Assembly: GCF_030131845.1 (NCBI RefSeq)
Contig: NZ_JASKYM010000002.1
Location: 186,001 to 250,000 of the forward strand
Length of the DNA stretch: 64,000 nt
Reading direction: 5' to 3'
DNA from: Romboutsia sedimentorum
Lineage (GTDB): Bacteria > Bacillota > Clostridia > Peptostreptococcales > Peptostreptococcaceae
Both the position numbers and the translations under genes were made by a program. Under the pieces are notes generated by a model. That model worked only from the letters and a program-made list of their open reading frames with translations. It did no database searches and had not been told where the DNA came from. Shown piece by piece: positions 1-7,722 of the stretch (positions are counted from its first letter, which is position 1; the number at the start of each line of letters is the position of its first letter).

Positions 1-1304
1 ACCCATTTGAATTATTTGACCAACACGGAGCAGATGCACTAAGATGGTACTTATTATACGTATCTCCACCATGGACTCCAACTAGATTTGACGTTGATGG
101 ATTAAAAGAAGTTCAAAGTAAGTTCTTAGGAACTATCAAAAATGTATATAACTTCTTTACATTATACGCAAATATGGATGAAGTAAATCCATCAGATTTC
201 TTTGTAGAATACAAAGATAGACCAGAATTAGATAGATGGATATTATCAAAGTTTAATAACTTAAAGAAAGATGTTGAAGAAAACTTAGCTATATTTGAAT
301 TAAATAAAACAGTAAGAACTATACAAGACTTTATAAATGAAGATTTATCTAACTGGTATATAAGACGTTCAAGAAGAAGATTCTGGGCAACTGAATTAAC
401 AGAAGATAAAAAATCAGTTTATAACACAACTTATGAAATATTAACAGAGCTTTGTAAGTTAATAGCTCCATTTACTCCTCATATAGCAGAAGAGATATAC
501 AGAAACTTAACTGATGAAGTATCAGTTCACTTAAGTTCTTATCCAAAAGCTAATTTAGAGTTAATAGATGCTGAATTAGAAGAGAAGATGGATTTAGTTA
601 AAAACTTAGTTACTTTAGGTAGAGCATCAAGAGAAGCTACTAGAATAAAAGTACGTCAACCAATACAAAAAGTATTAGTAGATGGTAAATTTGAAACTAT
701 TATAAGTGATGTAGTTGATTTAATAAAAGAAGAGCTTAACGTTAAAGAAGTAGTATTTGCTAAAGATTTAGGCGAGTATATGAACTTTAGCTTAAAGCCA
801 AACTTTAAGGTTTTAGGACCAATATTAGGTGCTAAGATGAAATTCTTTGCTGGAGCATTAAATAAATTAAACTCAAGTGAAGTTGTACCTAAATTAGAAA
901 ATGGAGAGAGCTTAACTGTTTTAATAGATGGAGAAGACTTTGAATTTAATAAAGAACATGTATTAGTTAACATAGCTGCTAAAGATGGATTTAATGTATC
1001 TATGGAAAATAACTTATTTGTTATATTAGACACTACATTATCTAATGAATTAATAGAAGAAGGATATGTGAGAGAATTTATATCTAAAATACAACAAATA
1101 AGAAAAGCAAGTGATTTTGAAGTATTAGATAACATAGATATAGAGTTCTGTGCTGATGATGAAATAGCAAAAGCAGTAGAAAATTATAATGACTATATAA
1201 AAACTGAGACTTTAGCTTTAGAAATAAATAGAGTTGAAGATGAAAGTTTAGAAAAACATAATTTAAATGATCATATGACTGGAATAAAAGTTACAAGAAA
1301 ATAA
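1..1304 (+). CDS. ileS: Isoleucyl-tRNA synthetase, C-terminal part (5' truncated by window)
   Basis: Charges tRNA-Ile with isoleucine in the cytosol. The reading frame is open from base 3 with no start codon before the window edge. It begins in the end of the Rossmann catalytic domain (PFELFDQHGADALRWYLLY, then SPPWTPTRFD), runs into the anticodon-binding helical domain (LDRWILSKF, NWYIRRSRRRFW, FTPHIAEEIY), and ends in a C-terminal extension finishing LNDHMTGIKVTRK. That extension, with no C-terminal zinc-finger cysteines, resembles the eukaryote-like IleS2 form common in Clostridia; this is family knowledge, not proven here. HIGH and KMSKS motifs are outside the window. No T-box can be seen because the upstream region is missing. 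A terminator hairpin follows directly. Position 1 is taken as the partial start. Confidence 0.96.
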   Translation, partial: PFELFDQHGADALRWYLLYVSPPWTPTRFDVDGLKEVQSKFLGTIKNVYNFFTLYANMDEVNPSDFFVEYKDRPELDRWILSKFNNLKKDVEENLAIFELNKTVRTIQDFINEDLSNWYIRRSRRRFWATELTEDKKSVYNTTYEILTELCKLIAPFTPHIAEEIYRNLTDEVSVHLSSYPKANLELIDAELEEKMDLVKNLVTLGRASREATRIKVRQPIQKVLVDGKFETIISDVVDLIKEELNVKEVVFAKDLGEYMNFSLKPNFKVLGPILGAKMKFFAGALNKLNSSEVVPKLENGESLTVLIDGEDFEFNKEHVLVNIAAKDGFNVSMENNLFVILDTTLSNELIEEGYVREFISKIQQIRKASDFEVLDNIDIEFCADDEIAKAVENYNDYIKTETLALEINRVEDESLEKHNLNDHMTGIKVTRK

Positions 1305-1312
1305 ATAAAATA

Positions 1313-1355
1313 AACCACCTATTATACATTTTTAGTATGATAGGTGGTTATTTTT
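1313..1355 (+). terminator. Rho-independent terminator of ileS
   Basis: AACCACCTAT (1313-1322) pairs with ATAGGTGGTT (1340-1349) around a 17-nt loop, followed by a short T-rich run. It lies nine bases after the ileS stop. Confidence 0.85.
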
Positions 1356-1438
1356 ATGCATTGGTATTATCAGCAGTTGCTATAATAGGGTCTTTAGCTG
1401 GAATTTTAATAGGACTGGGAGCATCATTTTTTATATAA
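1337..1438 (+). CDS. Possible 33-aa hydrophobic peptide (doubtful)
   Basis: An open frame starting ATG ATA GGT GGT inside the right arm of the ileS terminator encodes 33 residues, MIGGYFYALVLSAVAIIG then SLAGILIGLGASFFI. It is almost entirely hydrophobic, like one transmembrane segment. No ribosome site precedes it, because the upstream bases are the terminator loop. It may be the remnant of a membrane protein or chance. It is listed because the composition is unlike the surrounding non-coding DNA; I do not assign a function. Confidence 0.2.
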   Translation: MIGGYFYALVLSAVAIIGSLAGILIGLGASFFI

Positions 1439-1526
1439 TATAAATTTAAAAATACGATAAAATTATTTTATATGAACTTATAGTATTTTAAAATGTAGAA
1501 AAAGGTAGAAAAATAGCTTAAATTGA

Positions 1527-1715
1527 ATTTTCTGTAAACGTAAGAAAACCTTTACAAGACATATATAAGAATATATACTTAAAGAGTAAGAGGTAAATAA
1601 TAATTACATATAGGGGTATGTAATATATTGGGAAAAATAGTTTGAGGTTTCGATACAATCAGCATATAAATATATATGCAAAATCGGGGGATAAGATTGT
1701 TGCGGAAGTTATATT
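1527..1715 (+). pseudogene. Decayed tandem copy of the promoter and 5' end of the His-rich gene
   Basis: This stretch aligns with 1997-2195 (leader and first ~30 codons of the His-rich gene) with only a few indels. ATTTTCTG at 1527 matches 1997, and TTTACAA lies the same 23 bases further on in both copies. The ATATAGGGG (ribosome-site region) resembles ATAATAGGAGG. CATATAAAT is shared, and GATTGTTGCGGAAGT near 1693 matches AATTGTTGCGGAAGT near 2173. The start codon position reads ATA instead of ATG, and the frame soon meets TGA, so it cannot encode the protein. The histidine repeat part is absent; the similarity stops near 1715. It looks like an old duplication that lost its 3' portion. Confidence 0.7.
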
Positions 1716-1743
1716 TTTATAAAAATTAAATAATTATGCATTT

Positions 1744-1793
1744 AAAAATAGAGTATATGTAGATTAAATATAAATCTGCTATACTCTATTTTT
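1744..1793. terminator. Long hairpin, possible bidirectional terminator
   Basis: AAAAATAGAGTATA (1744-1757) is perfectly complementary to TATACTCTATTTTT (1780-1793), with an inner AGATT/AATCT pairing. A/T runs on both sides let it act in either direction. It closes the decayed duplicate upstream. Confidence 0.6.
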
Positions 1794-2020
1794 ATAGAAT
1801 GTAGAAAATTATACAAAGCTTAAGAATAAAATTTTGTTATCAAAAATATATTAAAATGAAATTCTAATTTTGTATATACAATATATGAAATATGCAATAT
1901 ATGAAATGAAAAAAAGTAGAAAAATGACGCAAAACGTATAATTGAATTTTGAAAAGAAAAAAATGTAATAAAATAAAATATATTGTATAAAACTAAATTT
2001 TCTGCAAAATGACTTAATCA

Positions 2021-2050
2021 TTTACAAAATATGTAAAAATAATGTAATAT
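2021..2050 (+). promoter_or_regulatory. Probable promoter with inverted repeat upstream of the His-rich gene
   Basis: TTTACA (2021-2026) and TAATAT (2045-2050), 18 bp apart, form a plausible vegetative promoter. TTTACA-AAATA-TGTAAA (2021-2037) is a perfect 6-bp inverted repeat covering the -35 and could be an operator. The decayed upstream copy keeps TTTACAA but not the right arm. No known metalloregulator box is recognised with confidence. Confidence 0.4.
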
Positions 2051-2102
2051 TATAAATGAAAAGGGACAAAAAAGTAGATTGTTGCATAATAGGAGGATAA
2101 AT

Positions 2103-2375
2103 ATGTTAGGGATAAATAATTTTAGATTTCATCATAATCCACATATAAATGGATGTTGTGGAAGTGGGGGAGAAAATTGTTGCGGAAGTCATGATCATGA
2201 AGATCATGTACATGCACATACACATGACCACGGACATGAACATGATCATACAAATGGTCAAGGACATGACCACAACCATGAAGATGGATTCACAGGAACT
2301 CATAGTCATGACCACGGACACACACATGAACATGGACATGCTCATACAAATGACCATGACCACACTCATGCATAA
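2103..2375 (+). CDS. Histidine-rich small metal-binding protein (hypothetical)
   Basis: A 90-residue protein with 27 histidines. Residues 1-29 carry two CC pairs (C18-C19 and C26-C27, GCCGSGGENCCGS). Residues 30-90 are almost wholly HDH/HGH/HTH repeats, with a central module NGQGHDHNHEDGFTGTH. There is no signal peptide or membrane segment, so it is probably cytosolic. The ATG at 2103 is chosen because AGGAGG lies six bases upstream; an earlier TTG at 2079 would place that site inside the gene. Such composition is typical of nickel, zinc or cobalt storage or chaperone proteins. The same module recurs in the ATPase tail of the transporter just downstream, which supports a shared metal. Metal identity is inference. 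A hairpin follows it before the transporter. Confidence 0.85.
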   Translation: MLGINNFRFHHNPHINGCCGSGGENCCGSHDHEDHVHAHTHDHGHEHDHTNGQGHDHNHEDGFTGTHSHDHGHTHEHGHAHTNDHDHTHA

Positions 2376-2415
2376 GAATTAAATAATAAAAATAATTTAA
2401 TTAAGAAATTAAATT

Positions 2416-2487
2416 AAAACCATGAAGGTTTATATTTTAAGAGGTATATTTATTGTGCTCTTATATAACTTCATGGTTTTATTTTGT
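2416..2487 (+). terminator. Long two-tier hairpin between His-rich gene and transporter
   Basis: AAAACCATGAAG (2416-2427) pairs with CTTCATGGTTTT (2469-2480), and inside it TAAGAG (2438-2443) pairs with CTCTTA (2458-2463). ATTTTG follows. It may be a partial terminator, lowering transporter expression relative to the small protein, or a processing site. The loop is long for a simple terminator. Confidence 0.55.
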
Positions 2488-2527
2488 ATAAATATAATTA
2501 ATTTGAAAATTTTAGGGGGAAGATATT

Positions 2528-3556
2528 ATGGTAAAAAGTAAAAGTTTAAAAAGATTTTTAGTAGTATTAGGTATAGCAGGGTTAACTTTAAATGTTGTAG
2601 GATGTTCATCTAAAAACAAAGAAAATGGTGATAAGGCACAAACTAAGGTTGAAGCAAGTAACTTCAAACCAGTAGAGTTTGTATACTCAGATGCAGCAAA
2701 AGATTATAATGTTAAAGTTGAAACTCCACGCCAAAAGGCAGTTACATTATCACAATTTATGACTGAAATGTTACTTGCACTTGATTTAGGGGATAGAATA
2801 ACTGGAACTGCACTTTTAGATAATCCAATATTGCCAGAATTTAAAGAAAAATACGATAAGATACCTCAACTTGAAATAGGAGAAAATCATTCTGTATCAA
2901 AGGAAGGATTTATGGCTACAGGTGCAGACTTTGTTAGTGGATGGGACTCTTCTATAAGTGCTGAAACTACAGGTGCACCTGATGAACTTATAAAAAAAGA
3001 TATAACTCCATTTATGGCAAAATCTTACGCACCAGATGCAAAATTAGAAACAGTTTATGAAGATTTTGAGTTATTAGGAAAGATATTTGGAGTTGAGAAC
3101 AAAGCTAAAGAAGTTATAGATAAAATGAAAAGTGATATAAAAGTTGTAACTGATAAAGTTGGAGATATTAAAGAAGAAGATAGAGCAAAGATGATGGTTT
3201 ACGACTCAGGTGAAAAAGATGCTATGGTAGTTGGATCAGGATTGGCTAATGACTTGATAAATCATGCAGGAGGGAACAATGTATTTGGTAAAGATGCTAA
3301 AAAACCTTATATAAATGTTTCTTGGGAAAGTATAGTAGCTCAAAATCCAGAGGTTATCTTAGTGACTGATTTTATGGCAGGAGAACCAGTTCAAGATAAA
3401 ATAAACTTTTTAAAGAGTCATCCAGCTCTTAAAAATGTGGATGCTATAAAAAATAATAAAATATATGTTGTAGGGTTAGCAGATTTATCTCCAGGTATTA
3501 GAAATGCTAATCTTGTAGAAAAAATGCATGGATATTTCTTTGGAGAGAATAAGTAA
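2528..3556 (+). CDS. ABC transporter substrate-binding lipoprotein, FepB/BtuF type
   Basis: A 342-residue extracellular solute-binding lipoprotein (periplasmic-binding-protein family PF01497) that would capture a metal complex, siderophore or corrinoid. Residues 1-26 are a lipoprotein signal with lipobox VVGC (Cys26). The body has the family features: an N-lobe segment PRQKAVTLSQFMTEMLLALD, a long interlobe helix (about residues 185-215), and a C-lobe WESIVAQNPEVILVTDF followed by HPALKNVDAIKNNKIYVV. AGGGGGAAG gives the ribosome site. Its stop overlaps the permease start (TAATG), so the two are coupled. It is the first gene of the transporter operon proper. The class is secure; the substrate is not. 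The neighbouring His-rich protein suggests nickel, cobalt or zinc in some form. Confidence 0.9.
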   Translation: MVKSKSLKRFLVVLGIAGLTLNVVGCSSKNKENGDKAQTKVEASNFKPVEFVYSDAAKDYNVKVETPRQKAVTLSQFMTEMLLALDLGDRITGTALLDNPILPEFKEKYDKIPQLEIGENHSVSKEGFMATGADFVSGWDSSISAETTGAPDELIKKDITPFMAKSYAPDAKLETVYEDFELLGKIFGVENKAKEVIDKMKSDIKVVTDKVGDIKEEDRAKMMVYDSGEKDAMVVGSGLANDLINHAGGNNVFGKDAKKPYINVSWESIVAQNPEVILVTDFMAGEPVQDKINFLKSHPALKNVDAIKNNKIYVVGLADLSPGIRNANLVEKMHGYFFGENK

Positions 3557-4638
3557 TGGAAGCAGTAGCACAAAACACTAAGAGCCTTTCTAAAAAGAAA
3601 GGTTTCTTCTTTTGGACTTTAGCACTTAGCATTGTTTTACTAGCTGCAATAATATGTGCAATAGCTGTAGGTAGTACATATATAGAACCTGGAGTAGTTT
3701 ACAAGGTATTACTTAATAAGCTGTCAAATGGAAGTATATTTGAAATAAATTGGAATGTTATGTTTGAAAATATAATATGGGAAATTAGATTTCCTAGGGT
3801 TCTCTTAGGAGCAATATGTGGAGCAGGACTTGCTATTTGTGGTGTACTTATGCAATGTGTAACAAAAAACCCAATAGCAGAACCTTATATATTAGGTATA
3901 TCTTCTGGTGCATCTTGTGGAGCTGTTGGAGTTATAGTCCTTGGTGGAATATCAACACTTGGAATAAATAGTATAACTACTGGGGCATTTGTTGGATCTA
4001 TGATATCTGGAGCTTTAGTATTTGCAATAGGTACTCAAATGGGTAAATCAACGTCTACAACAAGACTGGTACTCTCTGGAATGGCTATATCAACAATATT
4101 TTCTGCACTTACTAACTTACTTATATATTCAGCCGATAATTCTAATCAAGCAAAAAACGCATTGTTTTGGACGATAGGTAGTTTAGGAGGCGCAAAGTGG
4201 GATGTATTATTGCTTCCATTTATTGTTTTAGTTATAGTTATGATAATAGCATTTGTAATGTCTAAATCTCTAGATATATTGCTTCTTGGAGATGACAATG
4301 CGATAATACTTGGTATAAATGTAAAACTTGTAAAATCAATAATATTAATACTAGCTACATTCCTTACATCAACATTAGTTGCAATAACTGGTGCGATAGG
4401 ATTTATAGGTCTTGTAGTTCCACATATATGTAGAACTATAGGAGGAAGCGATCATAAAAAACTTATAATACTTTCATCTTTAGTAGGGTCAATATTCTTA
4501 ATACTATCAGATGTTGTGGCGAGGGCGCTTTTCCCTCCAATAGAAATACCGATAGGAATAATAACTTCATTAGTTGGTGGACCATTCTTCTTATATCTAA
4601 TTTCTAAGAAAAATTATGAATTCGGAGGAAAGGACTAA
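3556..4638 (+). CDS. ABC transporter permease, FecCD family
   Basis: A 360-residue inner-membrane permease of the BtuC/FecCD family, which works as a homodimer. About ten hydrophobic segments are visible, beginning at residues 19-40. Family signatures include EIRFPRVLLGAICGAGLAICG (residues ~74-94), the NPIAEPYILGISSGA stretch and the cytoplasmic coupling region GAIGFIGLVVPHICRT. The last is the conserved GxIxFIGLxxPHxxR loop that contacts the ATPase. It overlaps the binding protein by one base upstream and the ATPase by one base downstream, so the three are translated together. A single permease gene, rather than a FecC/FecD pair, implies a homodimer. Family assignment is firm. Confidence 0.93.
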   Translation: MEAVAQNTKSLSKKKGFFFWTLALSIVLLAAIICAIAVGSTYIEPGVVYKVLLNKLSNGSIFEINWNVMFENIIWEIRFPRVLLGAICGAGLAICGVLMQCVTKNPIAEPYILGISSGASCGAVGVIVLGGISTLGINSITTGAFVGSMISGALVFAIGTQMGKSTSTTRLVLSGMAISTIFSALTNLLIYSADNSNQAKNALFWTIGSLGGAKWDVLLLPFIVLVIVMIIAFVMSKSLDILLLGDDNAIILGINVKLVKSIILILATFLTSTLVAITGAIGFIGLVVPHICRTIGGSDHKKLIILSSLVGSIFLILSDVVARALFPPIEIPIGIITSLVGGPFFLYLISKKNYEFGGKD

Positions 4639-5495
4639 TGAAAAAATTACAAGTTGAAAATCTAAGATTTAGTATAGATAAAAAAGAAATATTAAAAGGC
4701 ATATCTTTTGATGTTCCTAAAGGATCGTTTATAGGAGTTATAGGACCAAATGGCTGTGGAAAATCTACCTTACTTAAAAATATATATAGACTTCACAAAC
4801 CGTCTAGCGGGAGTATTATATTAGATGATAAGGAATTATCTAAAATGAAAGATAAAGAATGTGCAAAGGAAATTGCAGTATTAGCTCAAGAAGGAAGCTC
4901 TCAATTTGATTTTACTGTTGAACAAATAGTAAAAATGGGACGCTATCCGTATAAATCTATGTTTGAAGACTATTCTAAAAATGATTTGAAAATGGTTAAA
5001 GATATGCTAAAAAAGGTAGGACTAGATGATTACAGTGGTAGAAGTTTTTCAAAGTTATCGGGTGGAGAAAAACAGCGAACATTAATAGCGAGAGCGTTGG
5101 TTCAAAACACAGATTTTTTAATACTAGATGAACCAACAAATCATTTAGATATAGGGTATCAAATACAACTTATGGATTTAGTTAAAAGTCTTAATATAAC
5201 AACTTTGTCAGCTATACATGATATGAATATAGCATCTATGTATTGTGACTATATAGTAGTAATGAAAAAGGGACAAGTGATAAAATTTGGAACTGTAGAA
5301 GAAGTAATAACATCAGAAATGTTAAAAGAGGTATTTGGAGTTAACGCTTATGTTGGAATAAATCCTATAAATAAAAAACTACAAGTTTCATTCATGCATA
5401 CTCATGAACACATTAATGGGGTAGGACATGATCATATTCATGAAGATGGATTTAGTGGTGAACATGTACATTACCATGAACATGCATTGCAATAA
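4638..5495 (+). CDS. ABC transporter ATPase with histidine-rich C-terminal tail
   Basis: A 285-residue ATPase of the FecE/BtuD class. Walker A is GPNGCGKSTLLK (residues ~35-46), the Q-loop is in AVLAQEG, the signature is LSGGEKQR, Walker B is FLILDEPTNHLD and the switch is SAIHD. After the usual end near residue 250 comes a tail of about 33 residues (MHTHEHINGVGHDH, then IHEDGFSGEHVHYHEHALQ) containing ten histidines. It shares the NGxGHDHxHEDGFxGxH pattern with the small protein at 2103-2375. ATPases of this family normally lack such a tail. It would place a metal-binding arm on the cytosolic face of the importer, possibly sensing or receiving the metal; this is inference. The methyltransferase follows 20 bp later. 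Confidence 0.93.
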   Translation: MKKLQVENLRFSIDKKEILKGISFDVPKGSFIGVIGPNGCGKSTLLKNIYRLHKPSSGSIILDDKELSKMKDKECAKEIAVLAQEGSSQFDFTVEQIVKMGRYPYKSMFEDYSKNDLKMVKDMLKKVGLDDYSGRSFSKLSGGEKQRTLIARALVQNTDFLILDEPTNHLDIGYQIQLMDLVKSLNITTLSAIHDMNIASMYCDYIVVMKKGQVIKFGTVEEVITSEMLKEVFGVNAYVGINPINKKLQVSFMHTHEHINGVGHDHIHEDGFSGEHVHYHEHALQ

Positions 5496-5515
5496 GATAA
5501 AAAAGGAGATATATT

Positions 5516-6106
5516 ATGGGTCAAGTAGAATTTTTCGACTCTATAGCAAAAGAATGGGATACTATTATAGAAGTGAATGAAGAAAAAATAAACATTCTTT
5601 TATCTAAAATAAACATAAAAGATAATACTAGTATATTAGATGTAGGTACTGGAACGGGAGTTTTAATTCCATTCTTGAAAAAGATAAATCCTAACGGGGG
5701 GATAAAAGGAATAGATATTTCACAGGGAATGCTTGATATTGCTAATGAAAAATTCAAAAATATAGATAATGTAACTTTTGAACTGGTAGATATTGAAACA
5801 TCTACGATTAATGAAAGTTATGATAAAATAATTCTTTATTCTATGTTTCCACATTTAAAAGACAAAACATCTACAATTAAGTTTTTAGTTGAAAAGAACT
5901 TAAAAGAAAATGGAAAACTAATAATAGCTCATTCTAATAGCAGATTTTTCTTAAATAATATGCATAAAGAAAAAGATGAAAGAGTTAGCAAAGATATTCT
6001 TATTCCAGTTATTGAGCAAAAGCTGTTATTTGAAGAAGTAGGATTGAACGTAGTAGATGCTTTTGAAAATGATGAAATTTACTACTTAGTTATAAGTAAA
6101 AGTTAG
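5516..6106 (+). CDS. Class I SAM-dependent methyltransferase
   Basis: A 196-residue Rossmann-fold methyltransferase. The SAM-binding motif I is SILDVGTGTGVLIPFL (residues ~39-54). The acidic end of beta-2 is GIDISQGML, and motif IV is in DKIILYSMFPHL. It is short and lacks a substrate domain, like the UbiE/Methyltransf_11 group. The substrate cannot be told from sequence. Being in the transporter operon (AAAAAGGAG ribosome site, 20 bp after the ATPase) suggests it acts on the imported ligand, for example a chelator or corrinoid-like compound. Small-molecule detoxification is an alternative. General class certain; role unknown. Confidence 0.85.
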   Translation: MGQVEFFDSIAKEWDTIIEVNEEKINILLSKINIKDNTSILDVGTGTGVLIPFLKKINPNGGIKGIDISQGMLDIANEKFKNIDNVTFELVDIETSTINESYDKIILYSMFPHLKDKTSTIKFLVEKNLKENGKLIIAHSNSRFFLNNMHKEKDERVSKDILIPVIEQKLLFEEVGLNVVDAFENDEIYYLVISKS

Positions 6107-6132
6107 AATACATAATTTAGGGGGATTGGATT

Positions 6133-6651
6133 ATGAGAAATAAGAAAATAGTTTTGTCAGGGTTGTTTATAGCATTTGGTATAATAGTTCCTATGATATT
6201 TCATACAGTTAATTTAGCAGGATCAATATTTTTACCAATGCATATACCGGTTTTAATAGCTGGATTTTTATTAGGACCATTATATGGTGGAATAGTTGGA
6301 GCACTTACTCCTATATTAAGTAGTTTTATGACAGGAATGCCACCGTTAGTTCCTGTTATGCCTATAATGGTTTTTGAACTTTGTGCGTATGGAATTATAA
6401 CAGGATTTTTATTTGGCAAAACAAAGAACACATATATATCTTTAGTAGGTGCTATGATAGGTGGAAGGTTATTTGCTGTAGTTGGTGCATTTTTAGTATC
6501 ACTTACTATAGCTCCTCAAGTTAGTCCTTTGATGTTTGTATTTGGAAGTTTAGCTAAAGCTATACCTGGAATGATAGTGCAGATAGTTTTTATACCTATA
6601 TTGGTTAAATTTATGACTAAGAACACAGAAATATCTAAGGCATTGGCTTAG
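6133..6651 (+). CDS. ECF transporter S component (substrate unknown)
   Basis: A 172-residue integral membrane protein with about five to six hydrophobic helices. Its architecture is that of an energy-coupling-factor substrate-capture subunit (PF12822-like). An early helix (VLSGLFIAFGIIVPMIFH) is followed by LPMHIPVLIAGFLLGPLYGG, a pattern frequent in S components, then GALTPILSSF and a GGRLFAV segment. No EcfA or EcfT gene is nearby, so it would use a shared module encoded elsewhere (group II ECF). It follows the methyltransferase by 26 bp (ribosome site AGGGGGA) and is the last gene of the cluster. Some relatives import vitamins, cobalamin precursors or queuosine precursors. The substrate here is open. 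Confidence 0.75.
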   Translation: MRNKKIVLSGLFIAFGIIVPMIFHTVNLAGSIFLPMHIPVLIAGFLLGPLYGGIVGALTPILSSFMTGMPPLVPVMPIMVFELCAYGIITGFLFGKTKNTYISLVGAMIGGRLFAVVGAFLVSLTIAPQVSPLMFVFGSLAKAIPGMIVQIVFIPILVKFMTKNTEISKALA

Positions 6652-6690
6652 TAAATACTTTATATAATGAATATTTACTATACTATATAG

Positions 6691-6719
6691 TTGACAAATT
6701 TTAATGCAAAGCATATTAT
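6691..6719 (+). promoter_or_regulatory. Vegetative promoter of the T-box leader
   Basis: TTGACA (6691-6696), a 17-bp spacer and TATTAT (6714-6719) make a near-consensus sigma-A promoter. Transcription would begin near 6726, at the start of the T-box leader. Confidence 0.75.
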
Positions 6720-6725
6720 AAAATA

Positions 6726-6987
6726 AGAAATTAATAATTAAATCCTAAGAAAAGGATTAGTAACTAAAAAAACTTTAATACAGAGAGTTAAGGATGTTGA
6801 GAACTTAGCATAAAGAATTTAGCGAATGGACCTTGGAGGAATAAAGTGAAATACATTTGTAGAGTAGCTTATATCGTGACTGCACGTTACAGCAGATATT
6901 AAGTGATATGTGCTTTAAGCATATATAATTTAGGTGGTACCACGGAAATATATCCGTCCTATAGTTTAATATAGGGCGGATTTTTTA
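6726..6987 (+). promoter_or_regulatory. T-box riboswitch leader, tryptophan-specific, upstream of mtnN-trpS
   Basis: The T-box sequence AGGTGGTACCACGG is present at 6932-6945. It is followed by a terminator stem (ATCCGTCCTATA pairing with TATAGGGCGGAT, about 6950-6980) and a T run. In Stem I the likely specifier is UGG at 6827-6829 within GCGAATGGACC, followed by a purine as usual. Uncharged tRNA-Trp would stabilise the antiterminator and allow expression. The trpS gene two cistrons downstream confirms the specificity. The specifier choice rests on reading of the loop, not a folded model. Confidence 0.92.
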
Positions 6988-7012
6988 ATATTTGAAAACA
7001 TAGGAGGTTCTC

Positions 7013-7711
7013 ATGAACAGAATAGGTATAATCGGAGCAATGGATGAAGAAGTAGATATATTAGTACAACTAATGGAAGTTAGGGAAACTGTAGAAAAGG
7101 CTAGTTTGAAATTTTACAAAGGAATATTAGAAGGAAAAGAAATAGTTTTAGTAAGATGTGGAATAGGTAAAGTAAATTCAGCATTATGTACACAAATATT
7201 AATAAGTGAATTTGATGTAGATGCAATAGTTAATACAGGTGTTGCAGGGGCATTGCATGCTGATTTAGGTGTATATGATATAGTTATATCAACAGATGCA
7301 ATACAACACGATTTTGATACAACTGTATTTGGAGATAAAAAAGGTGTAATACCAAGAATGGAGAGTTCAACTTTCGTAGCAGATGAAAGACTTGTAAAAG
7401 CAGCTTATGAGTCTTCAGTAGCAGAAACTAAAACTCATAAAGTAGTTAAAGGAAGAGTTGTATCAGGAGATATATTCATAAGCTCTAAAGAATTAAAAGA
7501 TGAATTAGTAAATGAATTTGATGCATATTGTGGAGAAATGGAAGGGGCTGCTATTGCTCATGTATGTTCGTTAAATGCTACACCATTTGTAATAATAAGA
7601 GCGATGTCTGACAAAGCTGATGGAACTGCTGATATAACATATGATGAATTTGTTCAAGATGCAGCTCATAATTCTAAAGATATAGTAGTTAACATGTTAA
7701 AATCGATATAG
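7013..7711 (+). CDS. mtnN: 5'-methylthioadenosine/S-adenosylhomocysteine nucleosidase
   Basis: A 232-residue cytosolic hydrolase that removes adenine from MTA and SAH, by-products of polyamine/AI-2 pathways and SAM methylation. It starts MNRIGIIGAMDEEVDIL, the family N-terminus. The nucleoside pocket and catalytic region show GVAGAL, SGDIF and EMEGAAIAHV, followed by the catalytic Asp region IRAMSDKADG. Length equals the family norm. The ribosome site is AGGAGG, seven bases before ATG 7013. It is co-transcribed with trpS, 11 bp downstream, so its expression is placed under tryptophanyl-tRNA control; that is unusual, as no direct link to Trp is obvious. Confidence 0.95.
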   Translation: MNRIGIIGAMDEEVDILVQLMEVRETVEKASLKFYKGILEGKEIVLVRCGIGKVNSALCTQILISEFDVDAIVNTGVAGALHADLGVYDIVISTDAIQHDFDTTVFGDKKGVIPRMESSTFVADERLVKAAYESSVAETKTHKVVKGRVVSGDIFISSKELKDELVNEFDAYCGEMEGAAIAHVCSLNATPFVIIRAMSDKADGTADITYDEFVQDAAHNSKDIVVNMLKSI

Positions 7712-7722
7712 GGGTGATATAA

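Noticed and set aside
2106-2369. Methionine-rich open frame on the minus strand opposite the His-rich gene
   Set aside because: It arises because CAT (His) repeats read ATG on the other strand. No ribosome site, and the + strand gene has one.
2149-2382. Second + strand frame through the His repeats
   Set aside because: Frame-shifted shadow (MTT, MNM repeats) of the same repeated DNA; no ribosome site.
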